64,000 nt of DNA from contig JAJQJQ010000003.1 in assembly GCA_028622995.1 (NCBI GenBank), positions 9,238,001 to 9,302,000 of the forward strand, written 5' to 3'. Made by a program: the position numbers and the translations under genes. The notes under the pieces were generated by a model. It ran no database searches and was not told where the DNA came from. It was given only the letters and a program-made list of their open reading frames with translations. Of this stretch, positions 38,301 to 48,801 are shown in pieces. The DNA comes from Panagrolaimus kolymaensis (lineage: Eukaryota; Nematoda; Chromadorea; Rhabditida; Panagrolaimidae). The stretch's first letter is position 1; each line of letters opens with the position of its first letter.

Positions 38301-39889
38301 CCCTTTTCAGAAAACCAGATCGCGGTCTTCAACTTCTCATTAATTGGGGATATGTGGAAGATGACCCACATGCAATAGCAAAATTATTTATTGGTCGTCG
38401 AGGATTAAGTCGACAAATGATTGGTGAATTTTTGGGAACTTTACATTCTCCATTTCATGCAGCTGTATTAGAGTAAATTATTTTACTTACCTAATTATAA
38501 AGCAAAAACTAATCGAAATAAATTTTAGACATTTTGTTGGTAATATTGGTATGTATAAAATGGAAACTGATGTAGCTATAAGACATATGCTCACATATTT
38601 TCGATTACCTGGTGAAGCTCAAAAAATTGACCATATTGTTCAAGTATGTTTTTTATATATTTTGAAGTTAACTAATCAAAGTATCGCCTGCTTTTTAGGC
38701 CTTTACAAAAAGATATATTGCTTGTAATCCAGATAGATTTCCAAGAAATGTAGCGAACGATTTAATATATATTCTTGCTTTTGCTATTATTATGCTAAAT
38801 ACCGACCAACATACTCCATCCCTCAAAGATTCAAATCGAATGAAACGTGAAGATTTTATTAAGAATTTGCGTGGAGTTGATGGAAATGAATATTTATCTG
38901 ACGCATTATTAACCGAAATTTTCGAACATGTTAAACAACATGAATTTAAAACGAGTCCCGATCATGTTTCGCAAGTATTGAAAGTTGAACAAAGTTTGAT
39001 TGGAAAAGAAAAACCGGTTAGTTACTTACTTTCTTAATTTATTGATTTTTCTTAACTGTTTTCAATTTTTGTAGAAACTTGTTGAACCTCATCGACGATT
39101 AATATGTTATTGTCGATTGCATCAAGTCCCCGATATCACCCGAAAACAAAGTCCCACAGTTCATCAACGAGAAATTTTCTTATTTAATGATTTACTTATT
39201 GTTGCTAAAATTTTTTCTAAAAAGAAGCCTTCAACATATATGTTAAGGTATTGGACACCATTATTTGGGCTTAAAGCAACAACATTTGAAAATCAATTTT
39301 ATTCAAGTGGAATCCATCTTCTTTGCCCCGATGGTGAAGAACTAATGTTTAATGCAAAAAATTTGGATGATCGGTAAGTTTTCTTAAATCAAAAGTCGTA
39401 AAAGAAGTTGCTAAACCTTTGTTTGTTTTTAGTATTCGCTTCCTTGCTGACGTCAAAGAATCAGTTCTTGAATCAACAGAAATGGAAGCAATTAGAATAG
39501 AATTAGAACTTGATAAACAACAAGCGTCGTCGTGTAATCAACAACAATCAATAATTGGAAGCCGATTAGCACGAAGCACTACTGATAATCAACGAGATTC
39601 TGGTTTACCAGAAATTGATCATAGTTCTCCAATTGCCACTATCGGAGCTTCACATCCATTTGCAACTGATTCAACTTCATCTTTAGTAAATGATACTACA
39701 ACAACCTCTATTTCAATTGCGACCACGAAACCCATGCGTAATGGTATTTCACTTTCTTCGGGTTGTACTGGATCTACAACGAGTTCAGCTTCATCGAATG
39801 GAACCGTGGCTCCTGCAATTCGCCGGTTGAGCTTCAATTCGATGGATAGTGGAATGATTGAAGAACCCGCGGATCTTGTTGCTAATTAA
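32399..39889 (+). CDS. IQSEC/BRAG-type Arf guanine-nucleotide exchange factor (IQ-Sec7-PH)
   Basis: Exchanges GDP for GTP on Arf GTPases at membranes; the family's mammalian members act at synapses and endosomes. Exon 1 (32399-32653, start MLTTGYYPQQISS) is Ser/Gly-rich. Exon 2 (32706-32998) carries the IQ motif TKIQRAYRRFRLEQQF. Exon 3 (33913-34773) is a long Ser/Pro/Asn-rich linker. From 38027 come the Sec7 exons: RIALNFFNKKPDRGLQLLI, GRRGLSRQMIGEFLG, RLPGEAQKIDHIVQAFTKRY, ILAFAIIMLNTDQHTPS and DFIKNLRGVDG. The PH domain (39075-39480) begins PHRRLICYCRLHQVPDI and includes REIFLFNDLLIVAKIF. A Ser/Thr-rich tail ends DLVAN at 39889. Two large introns (32999-33912 and 34774-38026) are present, and the first contains a transposon. 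The gene may have upstream alternative first exons. Confidence 0.94.
33262..33479. mobile_element. hAT-like GC-rich foldback MITE with 8-bp target-site duplication
   Basis: A 218-bp element in an IQSEC-like intron. Terminal inverted repeats CAGTGTGAC (33262-33270) and GTCACACTG (33471-33479) are flanked by the direct repeat GTGACCAT at 33254-33261 and 33480-33487. An 8-bp duplication and a CAG-start terminus fit the hAT superfamily. Inside, two blocks built from GGAGGC/GCCTCC hexamers (33287-33365 and 33391-33468) form palindromes such as GGCGCCTCCGGAGGCGCC around a short AT-rich spacer. Base composition is completely unlike the surroundings. There is no transposase, so it would be non-autonomous. 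Confidence 0.85.
34774..38026 (+). other. 3.25-kb intron of the IQSEC-like gene
   Basis: Extends from the donor after AACAATAACAG to the acceptor TTTTTTAG before the exon encoding NNNPDHLNNS. It consists of T-rich low-complexity DNA with many TTTTCTTTT tracts on the coding strand. No nested gene, tRNA or known repeat was recognised; the short frames are translations of T-runs. Its size suggests regulatory content or an alternative internal promoter upstream of the Sec7-PH half. Confidence 0.55.
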
Positions 39890-40480
39890 AACTATTTTCA
39901 AATAGCAGAAAAACAGATATAACAACCATTATTCCATTTTTTAGTTTTTTAAATAATATTTTATTAGTCTGAGATTTCGCTCAAAAATTTTGGCACCGCC
40001 ATTCAATCGTTTTTTTCTCTGTTGTTTCCTGGTTTTACATTTTACTTAATCAATTTAAACTTAACGATTAACTCTTAATATTTTACTTACCTTACTTATT
40101 TTCAATATTGAAAAAATATTCCTAACTGTTTATTATTTTTTACGGGTGTCTCGGAAAAGAAAAAAAAATCTGAGTACATTTTATCTTTAAATGCTCAACG
40201 ACAATTATTTCCGTTGTTGCCTGTGTGCAATGCATAAAAAAATAAAGCACTTTGAGATGCGAGTATGTATCGTGTAGATTCTCTTTTATTTCACTTCTAT
40301 TTCTTTTTTTGTATTACTTTTATATATATTTATATGCATTATGTCTTTCGTATGTATCAAAATATAAAGTTTTAAATGGTTATTTTTTGTTTTAAAAATG
40401 TGTAAAATACAAAACATCGAATCGGATATTTTCCGCAAAAGTATTGAAAAATAATAAAGCAATAATTATTTTATTTCGAA

Positions 40481-40881
40481 ATGTTTAGTAAAATGAAAAA
40501 CAGCAAAGGTCCAAAGAAAAATGATGAATCTAAGAAAGCTACAACAGGATCATGTGATTCCGAACCGAGCACTTCATCGTCATCAAAGCCACTAACAGCA
40601 GAAGATGAAGAGATGGTCAAGAAAGCAAAGAGAGCCCTTCTTTTAGAAGCTAAGAGACATGGAAATTTTTCTGGAACAGCATCAATTAGTCAAAATTCAA
40701 AGTAACCTTTTCCATTTTTAAGTTTTCATAAATACACAATATTTTATTTAGACGTCGTCCACCAACTTCAGTTGTCAATACTCAATTTCTTGCTCGTCTT
40801 CTCAATGAGCGTCCTCCTAATAATGGAAGGATTTCAAAGAATCGAAGCAAAAAATCTTCCAAAACATCAAAAAAGAAATAA
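40481..40881 (+). CDS. Small basic low-complexity protein, function unknown
   Basis: Two exons (40481-40701 and 40752-40881) encode about 116 residues. The protein starts MFSKMKNSKGPKKNDESKKA, followed by a Ser/Thr-rich stretch. A helical segment EDEEMVKKAKRALLLEAKR comes next, then PPTSVVNTQFLARLLNERPP, and it ends in a Lys/Ser-rich tail (SKKSSKTSKKK). The phase-2 intron with clean GT/AG and the uninterrupted frame support a real gene. The segment NTQFLARLLNERPP looks conserved-motif-like, but I do not recognise the family. The highly basic ends suggest nucleic-acid binding or nuclear location, which is inference. It lies 590 bp downstream of the IQSEC-like gene on the same strand, and converges on the S9 peptidase. 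Confidence 0.7.
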
Positions 40882-41003
40882 TAAATAAAAATTTTTATTT
40901 TAACATACAAAAATCGTTGTAAAATATTCATTTTTTTATAAAAATAAGGCAATAATAAATTACTAAAAAACAAATATAATACTATGATTTTTTTCTTTTT
41001 CCA

Positions 41004-43110
41004 CTATTCTTGATCTGAAGCTTTTTGGAAGAATTCAAGAGTATCTTCAACCATTTCTAAAATATTATCAGTGTTTTTAAAACTATGACCTTCTTTATCA
41101 AAAAGTTTGAAAGAAGTTTTAAGGCCATTATCTTTCATTGATTCTGAAAGTTTTTTAGCATCATCGGATGCAACTACCGGATCTTCACTGCCATGGAAGA
41201 AACAAATTGAAGCTTTATTTTTGAGAATCTTTTCAGCGATATCATTTCTTGGAGTTTCACCCAAAAGTTTTTCAGTGTAAGCTTTTTCGAAGCGGCAGGA
41301 TTTCTAAAAATTTTAAGGATTAAATTTCAAAAACAAAAATGCGAATTTTTCTTACTTCAACTAAGTCAGTTGGATTATAAAATGATGCTGAAACGGATGC
41401 CGCGCAAATAGAATTATTTTCATCATCAGCTAAAGCACATAAAGCTAGATATGCGCCAGCTGAAGAACCAAGAAGGAAAAATTTATCGTTTATTTGAATC
41501 CCAGAATAATTCTTTAACATTTTGACCGCAGTTAAAACATCTTTTGAATCAAAATCTCCCCAATGCCCATATAATTTAGTTCGATATTCTCGGCCATAAC
41601 CCCATGTGCCAGTGTATTCAATATCAAAAATATTAAATCCAGCTGAGAGGAATGCTTGTTTTCGGAAGCATAGAGTATTTGTGAGTCTCATAGTTGGTCC
41701 ACCATGGCACCAAATAATTGTTGGCCGCTTTTCGTTTAATAGATTTTCAGCTTGATAAAGATAACCAGCAATTTGAATTCCATCAACCATTTCATTGATA
41801 TGTTTTGGAATAAATGGATCAAAAGCATTTTGAATCAAATCAATACTGTAAAGAATTTCTGGGGTTTTTGGATCTTTGGTTAAATCAAGTTTGTAAAGAA
41901 TGACATAACGAGAATCAGCAGCTTTAAAATAAATTGCATCGGTTTGGAAATTGTCTGAAGTAAGTAAATCAACATTTTCAATATCGACGGAGGAATAAAT
42001 TTCAGTTGGAACATGGAAAATTCGAAGTTTATTGTTAACCGTGAAAACTAAAAAGTTTTGAGTTGTAACAACGGGTCGCTGATTTCCAACAATCCAACAC
42101 GGATCACCAATGTCTCCATCTTCTTCATTATTTTTGTATTTTAATTCACTGTCGCCAGCAACTTGGGATTTGATATTTTTGGAATTGATGGAAGTGTATT
42201 TAGTTGAATCATCAATAAAAAAATATCCATCATCGCCACCATAAGGTTGGGGATTGAGTTTAGCTTCAGCGCCATCCGTGTTTTCTACAATTTTTCCAGA
42301 AGCAACCGAATAACTAAGGATTTTGGCTTCGTCAAAAGGCTAAAAAATGGAAATGAAAAGTTACCAATTAGTGTAAAAAAATCAACAAACCATTCCATTT
42401 TTCCATGCATTAAAAAACAATGTTCCAGTTTGACTAAAGGAAAGATTTCCATAAAGTAAAGTAGGATCAACCTAAAAAATTAGTTTTAAATCAACAAAAT
42501 ATACAATTTTTTTTATTACGATACCGTAATTGATTCAGCATCAACCTTGTCGGAGATATAAACTTTTTCCAAATCCATTTTCATGATTTCTTGCTTGTCA
42601 TCTTTTTCTTTTACAATGAATAAATGATTTTTTCCACAAATTGGATTTCCATAAGTGCAATTTTCACTTTCAATCGAAATTTTTTTCATTTCAGATTTAT
42701 CATTTACATAATAAAGGATGTTTTTATCCAAAGCAAAAATGCCTCCACCATTTGGATTACCTAAAGCCGAACAAATTGCTGCAGCTCCATAGCAGTTATC
42801 TATAAAAAAGGATTAATGATTTACAATTTAAAAATTAAGAAAAGTTTACGATTTGAACGAATGTTCAAAGTTTGAGGAGTAAATTGTTCAGCAGCATTTT
42901 TTTCATTTCGCTTAAGTCTCCATCCACTATTGACTCCTTTGTTATCAACCAAAACAAAATAAACAAATTCTAAATTATTGGGAATTTATAAAAGTTCTGT
43001 TAAACCTTTGTAAATGTCTTACTTTCACCAACTGCAATATCAGTGATATTTTTATGCTTCAAATTTCTAAGAGCTCCAAAGATTTTGGTGTTTGCTTTAC
43101 CGATTGACAT
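41004..43110 (-). CDS. Prolyl-oligopeptidase-family (S9) serine peptidase
   Basis: A multi-exon gene of about 600 residues, start MSIGKANTKIFGALRNLKHK (ATG at 43110). The N-terminal two thirds contain repeated strand segments of a beta-propeller (YGGDDGYFFID, RIFHVPTEIYSSV). The C-terminal alpha/beta-hydrolase domain has RPTIIWCHGGPT, GTWGYGREYR and the nucleophile elbow GSSAGAYLAL (catalytic Ser in the GxSxG form). FFHGSEDPVV supplies the charge-relay Asp and DKEGHSF the His. It ends QKASDQE at 41004. The arrangement matches the S9 dipeptidyl-/acylaminoacyl-peptidase family that trims short peptides. No signal peptide or membrane anchor is visible, so it is probably cytosolic. The exact subfamily was not determined. 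Confidence 0.9.
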
Positions 43111-43284
43111 ATCTATAAAAATTCTGTAATTAATAAGGGCGCTTTTATGAATTTAATTGAAAAAAAAGTTTTAAGGAACAAAGCACGAATGAAAATAGCG
43201 AAAACACGCCTCTTCGTTACTATGACTACAAAATTTTGTTTATATATAAAAATTTATTCCAACCAAAGCATTTTATAGCTAAAA

Positions 43285-43884
43285 ATGGCTGAATTACCGG
43301 AAGATCAATGGAGTTCATCAAATTTTGGAGAAGAAACCTCCTCAATCTGTCCTGAACCGAGTATTAATTCTATTGGTGGCCAACTTCACGCTTTATTAAA
43401 TTCAGATTATGAATCATCTTTACTAAAAGCTAAATCCCTTTCGCCATTGATCGAAGAAGAAATAAAAGAATGGGAAACACATTTTCCTAATTTATTAATT
43501 AAAGGAACCCAAATCAAACCAGAAGTAGAATCTCAACCAAATAATTCCATTCATGAACAACAATTAACTACACAAAGATTAGCTGTGGCACGAAGACTAG
43601 TGCTGATAAGCCTTTTTCCTGAAGTAAATTATTTTCTTCTTTTTTTCTCCGATTTTTCAATCACTTTCTGCCAAACAAACAAAAAAAATAGGAATAATAT
43701 TAAATTTTTTTAGATTCAAAAACTTTTTAATAAAGAACTTGGAATTCGTTTATTAGTACCAAAATCAACAAAAAAAGCAGCAGCTCGATCAAAATCATCC
43801 AAACCTTCTATAACAGCAACGACAAATAAAATGCCAACAACGGCGGCAGAGACAAAATTAACCCTTCCTTCAATTCATAAGTAA
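43285..43884 (+). CDS. Unknown acidic-to-basic small protein
   Basis: Two exons (43285-43623 and about 43714-43884) give about 169 residues: MAELPEDQWSSSNFGEE..., then a helical part LHALLNSDYESSLLKAKSLS and EEEIKEWETHFPNLLIKG. After the intron come IQKLFNKELGIRLLVPKSTK and a Lys/Ser/Thr-rich basic tail ending LPSIHK. There is no domain I can name. The frame is continuous across a well-formed intron. The ATG is only 174 bp from the divergent S9 peptidase start, so the two probably share a promoter. A predicted mostly helical core between disordered ends is all that can be said. Confidence 0.65.
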
Positions 43885-44045
43885 AAAAACATTGTTTAAA
43901 AAAGATTTATAAGTTTATCATCCGTCACCTGTTTTTTTTAAATAACAACAATTAAGTGCAATACTTTTTTTAAGAAGATTTAAAACAATAAAAAATAAAT
44001 TATGCAAAAATAACAACAAAAAATAAGAAAATTAAGATTTTTCAT

Positions 44046-45213
44046 TCATTCATCGAGGAAGGAAATGGTATTTCCTGCCGTTCGTCGCATAAAACGTTTA
44101 TATTGTTTGTATTTGCCAGAATTAAGTAATTTTTCTTTGTCTTCTACTTCCTTTTCTTTTTTATATTTTCCACATGCATCAATATCCCAAAGTTCACGCT
44201 CGAAATAAAGGGTTTGTTCGCTTTCTTCGAGGCTCTAAAAAAAATATTCAAATTTAACATTACTCAAAAAAGCAAATATTAGTTTTTTACTTCGTATTGA
44301 TCATGAGTAATTCCCATATTCGAACAAATCAAATATTCCTTTTCTTCTTTAGTTAATTCTTTTCCATGATATTTTTTCCACATTAATTTTCCTTTATATA
44401 TTAGCCATTGAGGCAAAGTATATGGAGATAAAATAACTTTCCATGCAAAAGTGTCTTTTAACGAAGCTTTTTTATATCCTCCACTAACATTAATATTTTC
44501 TTCAATTATCGCTGTAATAATTCTTTCCAAATTTGCTCCATTTTTTTGTTTTTTCTTTACTTTTCCAGTTTTGGGGTCAAATTCAAGCAAATTTTTTTCT
44601 TTTGCAATTTCAATGGCATTGTTTCGAAATTTTGGTTGACTGCAAGCAAATTTTAAAGCTTCAGAATATTTTTGAACTGCGGAAAGATACTAAAAAAAAA
44701 GACAACTTTGTTAATGGACAGATAGGTTTATGACAAACCTGAATCGTAGATATGAGAAGAATAGTTCCAACAATCACGTATCGAATATCAATTTTCGGCG
44801 CAGTTCTCATTCGATAATATTGATAATAATTATAATATCTTTCTTCTGGATGATCTAAATAATGATCATAATATCCTCGAGTTTCATCATCTTTTAAAGT
44901 TTCATATGCAGTTGTGATAAGCCTGAATTTAATTTCTGCTTCTTCAACTTTTGATTTATCTTTTATTCGATCTGGATGAAATTGCCTCGCAAGATTACGA
45001 TATTTTTTTGAAAGCTCTGATTTGTTGAATTCTTCTCGATTTACATCCAGCACTAAAAAATTGGCATATAATAGTTGGTATATTAAAAAAATGTGGATTC
45101 TTACCGTCATAACAATTTTCGTACCCGCAATAAATTCCAGGGGCAAAGCCTACCCCAAATGAAGTTTGAACATTAAGTAAAAATACTAATATAGCTGCTA
45201 ATAATAAACGCAT
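44046..45213 (-). CDS. dnj-2: DnaJ homolog, DNAJC25 type (ER membrane J-protein)
   Basis: The N-terminal signal peptide MRLLLAAILVFLLNVQTSFG is followed by a short luminal motif APGIYCGYENCYDVL that leads straight into the J domain (NREEFNKSELSKKYRNLARQ). The J domain has the invariant HPD (RQFHPDRIKD) and YETLKDDETRGYYDHYLDHP. A hydrophobic segment IDIRYVIVGTILLISTIQ forms the internal transmembrane helix. The C-terminal part has a KFRNNAIEIA stretch, DTFAWKVILSPYTLP and WLIYKGKLMW, and finally ISFLDE. This order (signal, J domain, TM helix, conserved tail) is diagnostic of DNAJC25. It stimulates an Hsp70 ATPase at the ER. The start at 45213 was chosen because it yields the signal peptide. 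Confidence 0.93.
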
Positions 45214-45923
45214 TATTGTAGCATCAAATGCATAAAATAATTAACGGTTAAAAACCCTAAAATTAAATTTTCTATAATTTAAACCCAAAATTTAAATTAA
45301 TTATAGTTTAATGATTTCTAATTAATAATGACGCTAAATCTTAAAACAAAAACAATAAAGAATATATGCAAGAATTTAGAAAGCAAAAAAATATAATATT
45401 AAGAAATTTTAAAAGCACAAAATCGCTAAATATCTCATAAATGGATTTTTTCGTCAATCCAAATCAAATTTGACAAATGTCAAAGAAAGAAAAATCGCTA
45501 GCAAAATGTAACCCAATGCCAGAAAGCACGATTCCCATTTTCCCAAATTCCTAAACTCCCTCGATTTTTTTAGAAAAATGAACAAAATTTTAATCAATTA
45601 CCATCTTTTATAAACTTTCTTTAATATAGCTTTCAATATTAGTACAAAAACGGTTTATTTTTTAACATTTTTAATTAAAATATCCTTAAACGAAAATTGC
45701 TACAGTAAAAAATGAAAAAAGTTTGTGTGCTTTTTTTCACTCGACTGTTGGAGCTTGTTTTTAGGAAACTATTCAAGCGAAAAACAATCGTTTTTCCACA
45801 ATTTTTTATATATTTTCTCACATTTTTATGTCTATGAGTTTCTCCGTGTTTAATTCTTCACTTTTTGCTTTAACTATCAAAAATTATATATATTTATTTT
45901 TAGGGGATAAAATAACAGCAAAC
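45214..45923. promoter_or_regulatory. Divergent region between DNAJC25 and RPS3 genes
   Basis: 710 bp between the two head-to-head starts, with no gene. A T-rich stretch ending in TTTTTAG lies at 45888-45902, about 20 bp before the RPS3 ATG. It is a probable 5' UTR intron or trans-splice acceptor for RPS3. Confidence 0.5.
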
Positions 45924-46752
45924 ATGGCTCAACAAATTACTAAAAAGCGTAAAGCCGTTCAAGATGGAGTTTTTAAAGCTGAATTAAATAATTTTTTGAT
46001 GAAAGAACTCGCTGAAGATGGATATTCCGGAGTTGAAGTTCGTCGTGCCCCAGCCCGCACTGAAGTCATCATCATGGCCACTCGTACCCAAAATGTCTTA
46101 GGTGATCGTGGACGTCGAATTCGGGAATTGACTTCCGTCGTCCAAAAACGTTTTGGTGGCACCGCTGGAGCCGTTGAAGTAAACTTTTTAATTAATTTTT
46201 GCCCCAAATTTTTAATAGAATTCTAAAAGCCACAATCAGTGCTTTTTGTTCCGGTTTTTAATTAACTTTAATTTTTAGCTTTATGCTGAAAAAGTTTCAA
46301 ACCGTGGTCTTTGCGCTGTTGCCCAATGCGAATCCCTTCGTTATAAGCTTGTTGGAGGATTAGCGGTTCGTCGAGCCTGTTATGGTGTTCTTCGATTCAT
46401 CATGGAATCCGGAGCTCAAGGTTGTGAAATCATTGTTTCTGGCAAACTTCGAGGTCAACGAGCTAAAGCCATGAAATTCGTTGATGGAATTATGATTCAT
46501 TCGGGTCATCCCAAGGAACAATATATCCAAGAAGCCGTTCGACACGTTAACCTTCGACAAGGAGTTATTGGAATTAAAGTTAAAATCATGCTTCCTCATG
46601 ATCCCAAAGGACAAGTTGGACCCAAAGATCCTCTTCCCGATCTTATTACCATCAAAGAACCTCGTGAGGAAGTTAAAATCGTCACCCCATATTCTGAACA
46701 TCGTGAACAACCTACAGGTGGACCAGCTGCTCAGCCTATTGAAGCTTTTTAA
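45924..46752 (+). CDS. rps-3: Small ribosomal subunit protein uS3 (RPS3)
   Basis: Two exons (45924-46178 and 46279-46752) encode about 242 residues, the normal eukaryotic length. The start [17 protein letters not shown] leads into the KH domain: [20 protein letters not shown] and [17 protein letters not shown] (the GxxG loop, here GDRG). The C-terminal uS3 domain has [36 protein letters not shown] and MIHSGHPK, then [20 protein letters not shown]. Codon use shows more C-ending codons (for example ATC and CGT) than neighbouring genes, as expected for a highly expressed gene. An AATAAA signal follows directly after the stop. A structural and mRNA-entry-site protein of the 40S subunit. Confidence 0.98.
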
Positions 46753-47180
46753 ATAATAAAAACAAAAAAATGTTGTGTTTTATTTTGGATTAAAAAAATT
46801 TGAATTGTTGTTGTTTCAAAAGAATAAAATGAGAAAATAAATTCTTATTTATTTAGATTTTTTTATTACAAAAAAAGGAATGGAAAAAATGTGATATTGA
46901 TATCTGTGCTTTTATTTCTCTCTCAATTTTCTAAACAATCGGTTTAGTTTAGTTCAGTTTTTTCCAGCTTTTTTGTTTTCATTTTTCTTTTGTGATTCAT
47001 TCTTATAACTGTCTCATAACGAAAAAAATATAACGTGGCAAGCACACGCGGCAGTTTTTGCTAGGAGAGATAGATAGAGAGGAAGCTCATCATTATTAGC
47101 TAGCAATCCATTTTTTTGGATTGGTACAAATTTTTATTTCTCGAACCATTATATTGATTTGAACACTTTTTTTCTAAATT
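46753..47180. other. RPS3 3' end and GMPPB promoter
   Basis: Contains AATAAA motifs just after the RPS3 stop (near 46754 and 46822). The promoter of the GMPPB gene follows, with a relatively GC-richer patch at 47030-47110 (ACGTGGCAAGCACACGCGGC). No ORF is supported. Confidence 0.5.
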
Positions 47181-48379
47181 ATGAAAGCCTTAATTCTTGT
47201 TGGAGGATATGGAACTCGATTACGTCCATTAACTTTGACTCAACCTAAACCATTAGTGGAATTTGCAAATAAATCCATGGTTCTTCATCAAGTTGAAGCT
47301 TTAGCTGCTGTTGGAGTGGATACTGTTGTATTAGCTGTAAGTTATCATGCAGAACAATTAGAAAATGAAATTAAAAAACATGCTGATCGAATTGGAGTTA
47401 AAGTTAGTTCTTTCTATGAATTTATTTTTTTCCAAAAACTTATTCTAATTTTTTTAGATTATTTTTTCATGTGAAGAAGTTCCATTAGATACTGCTGGAC
47501 CATTAGCTTTAGCTAAAGATTATCTCAATGACCATGAACCTTTTTTTGTTCTAAATTCCGATGTAATTTGTAGTTTTCCATTTGCTGAAATGATGAAATT
47601 CCATAAAAATCATGGACAAGAAGGAACCATTGCTGTGACAAAAGTTGAGGAACCCAGTAAATATGGTGTCGTAGTTTACGATTCCAATGGAAAAATTGAA
47701 AGATTTGTTGAAAAACCGCAAGAATATGTAGGAAATAAAATTAATGCTGGAATGTATATATTAAATCCATCGGTATTGGATCGAATTCCACTGGAGCCTA
47801 CTTCCATTGAAAAACAAGTCTTTCCTGTTATGGCTTCCTCCGGGAATTTGTATGCCTTTGTATTGCCAGGATATTGGATGGATGTTGGACAACCTAAAGA
47901 TTTTCTCAAAGGTAATTTCAAGCCCTCCAAAATTTCAATATATTTATCAAACTTTTTTAGGAGTCCAACTTTATTTAAATGATCTAAATTCTCATGGGCA
48001 ACAAGGTGGCGAGCCTCATTCCCTTTTAGCTCATGGACCAATTATTATTGAACCCGTAATGGTCCATGAAACGGCTAAACTTCCAAACAGTGGACAAATT
48101 GGACCAAACGTTGTTATTGGAGCCAACGTGGTTATGGAAGATGGAGTTAGAATTAAAAATTCCACAATTCTCGCTGATACCGTAGTCAAAGAACATACAT
48201 ATGTAAATTCAAGTATTATTGGAAGAAAATGCGTTGTGGGGAAATGGGTTCGAATTGAAAATACTTGCGTTATTGGGGATGATGTGGTTATTAAAGATGA
48301 ATTATATCTTAATGGAGCTCGAGTTCTTCCACATAAATCAATTTCAACTAATGTTCCTGAACCAGATATTATTATGTGA
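47181..48379 (+). CDS. gmppb: Mannose-1-phosphate guanylyltransferase (GDP-mannose pyrophosphorylase beta)
   Basis: Makes GDP-mannose from mannose-1-phosphate and GTP for glycosylation and GPI anchors. Three exons (47181-47402, 47458-47911 and 47961-48379) encode about 364 residues, matching the family. The N-terminal signature [20 protein letters not shown] is the nucleotide-binding [11 protein letters not shown] motif. [10 protein letters not shown] (metal- and sugar-nucleotide-binding NSDV), [32 protein letters not shown] and [12 protein letters not shown] follow. The C-terminal left-handed beta-helix has hexapeptide-like repeats ([48 protein letters not shown]), ending VPEPDIIM. All key motifs are intact. 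The enzyme is cytosolic. Confidence 0.97.
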
Positions 48380-48801
48380 TTTTTAAAAAATACCGATTTT
48401 TCCATTACAGTTCTAAAAGTTATTTGTTGTTGCAATAATTTACATTCCTTCTTTATTTATTTTTTATATATCTTTTTTGTGATAGATTTTTTTTCTCGAG
48501 CAGGGTCATTTAAGCTTTTTTTAAACGTTGCAAATCTTTACTAGATTTTATGTTGTGATAAAAGCAGTCGAGTATCAGTTATTTTTATTTTTTTTAAATT
48601 AATAATTAATTATTGTGTATTTATTTATTTTTGAAGTGCCTTTAAACATTGTAATATTTCTTTCAAAAAAAACTAATAAAGTTATTACACTAAACTATGT
48701 TTGGCCAAATAAAGAGGAGAGTTACATAAATCTCGGGGATATTTTTTGGGAAAATTTGTTTTTGTTTTTGATTGAAAAAAGGAACTATTTTTTAAAGAGA
48801 A
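48380..48801. other. Noncoding gap between GMPPB and VPS8-like genes
   Basis: 422 bp, AT-rich. The first part is the GMPPB 3' UTR. A hydrophobic short frame at 48615-48836 overlaps the next start in another frame and has no family features, so it is not called. Confidence 0.5.

Noticed and set aside
46360..46710. 116-residue open frame on the minus strand
   Set aside because: It is an antisense shadow of the second RPS3 exon, whose codon bias leaves the opposite frame open.
47676..48435. Minus-strand frames of 121 and 134 residues
   Set aside because: These are antisense shadows of GMPPB exons.
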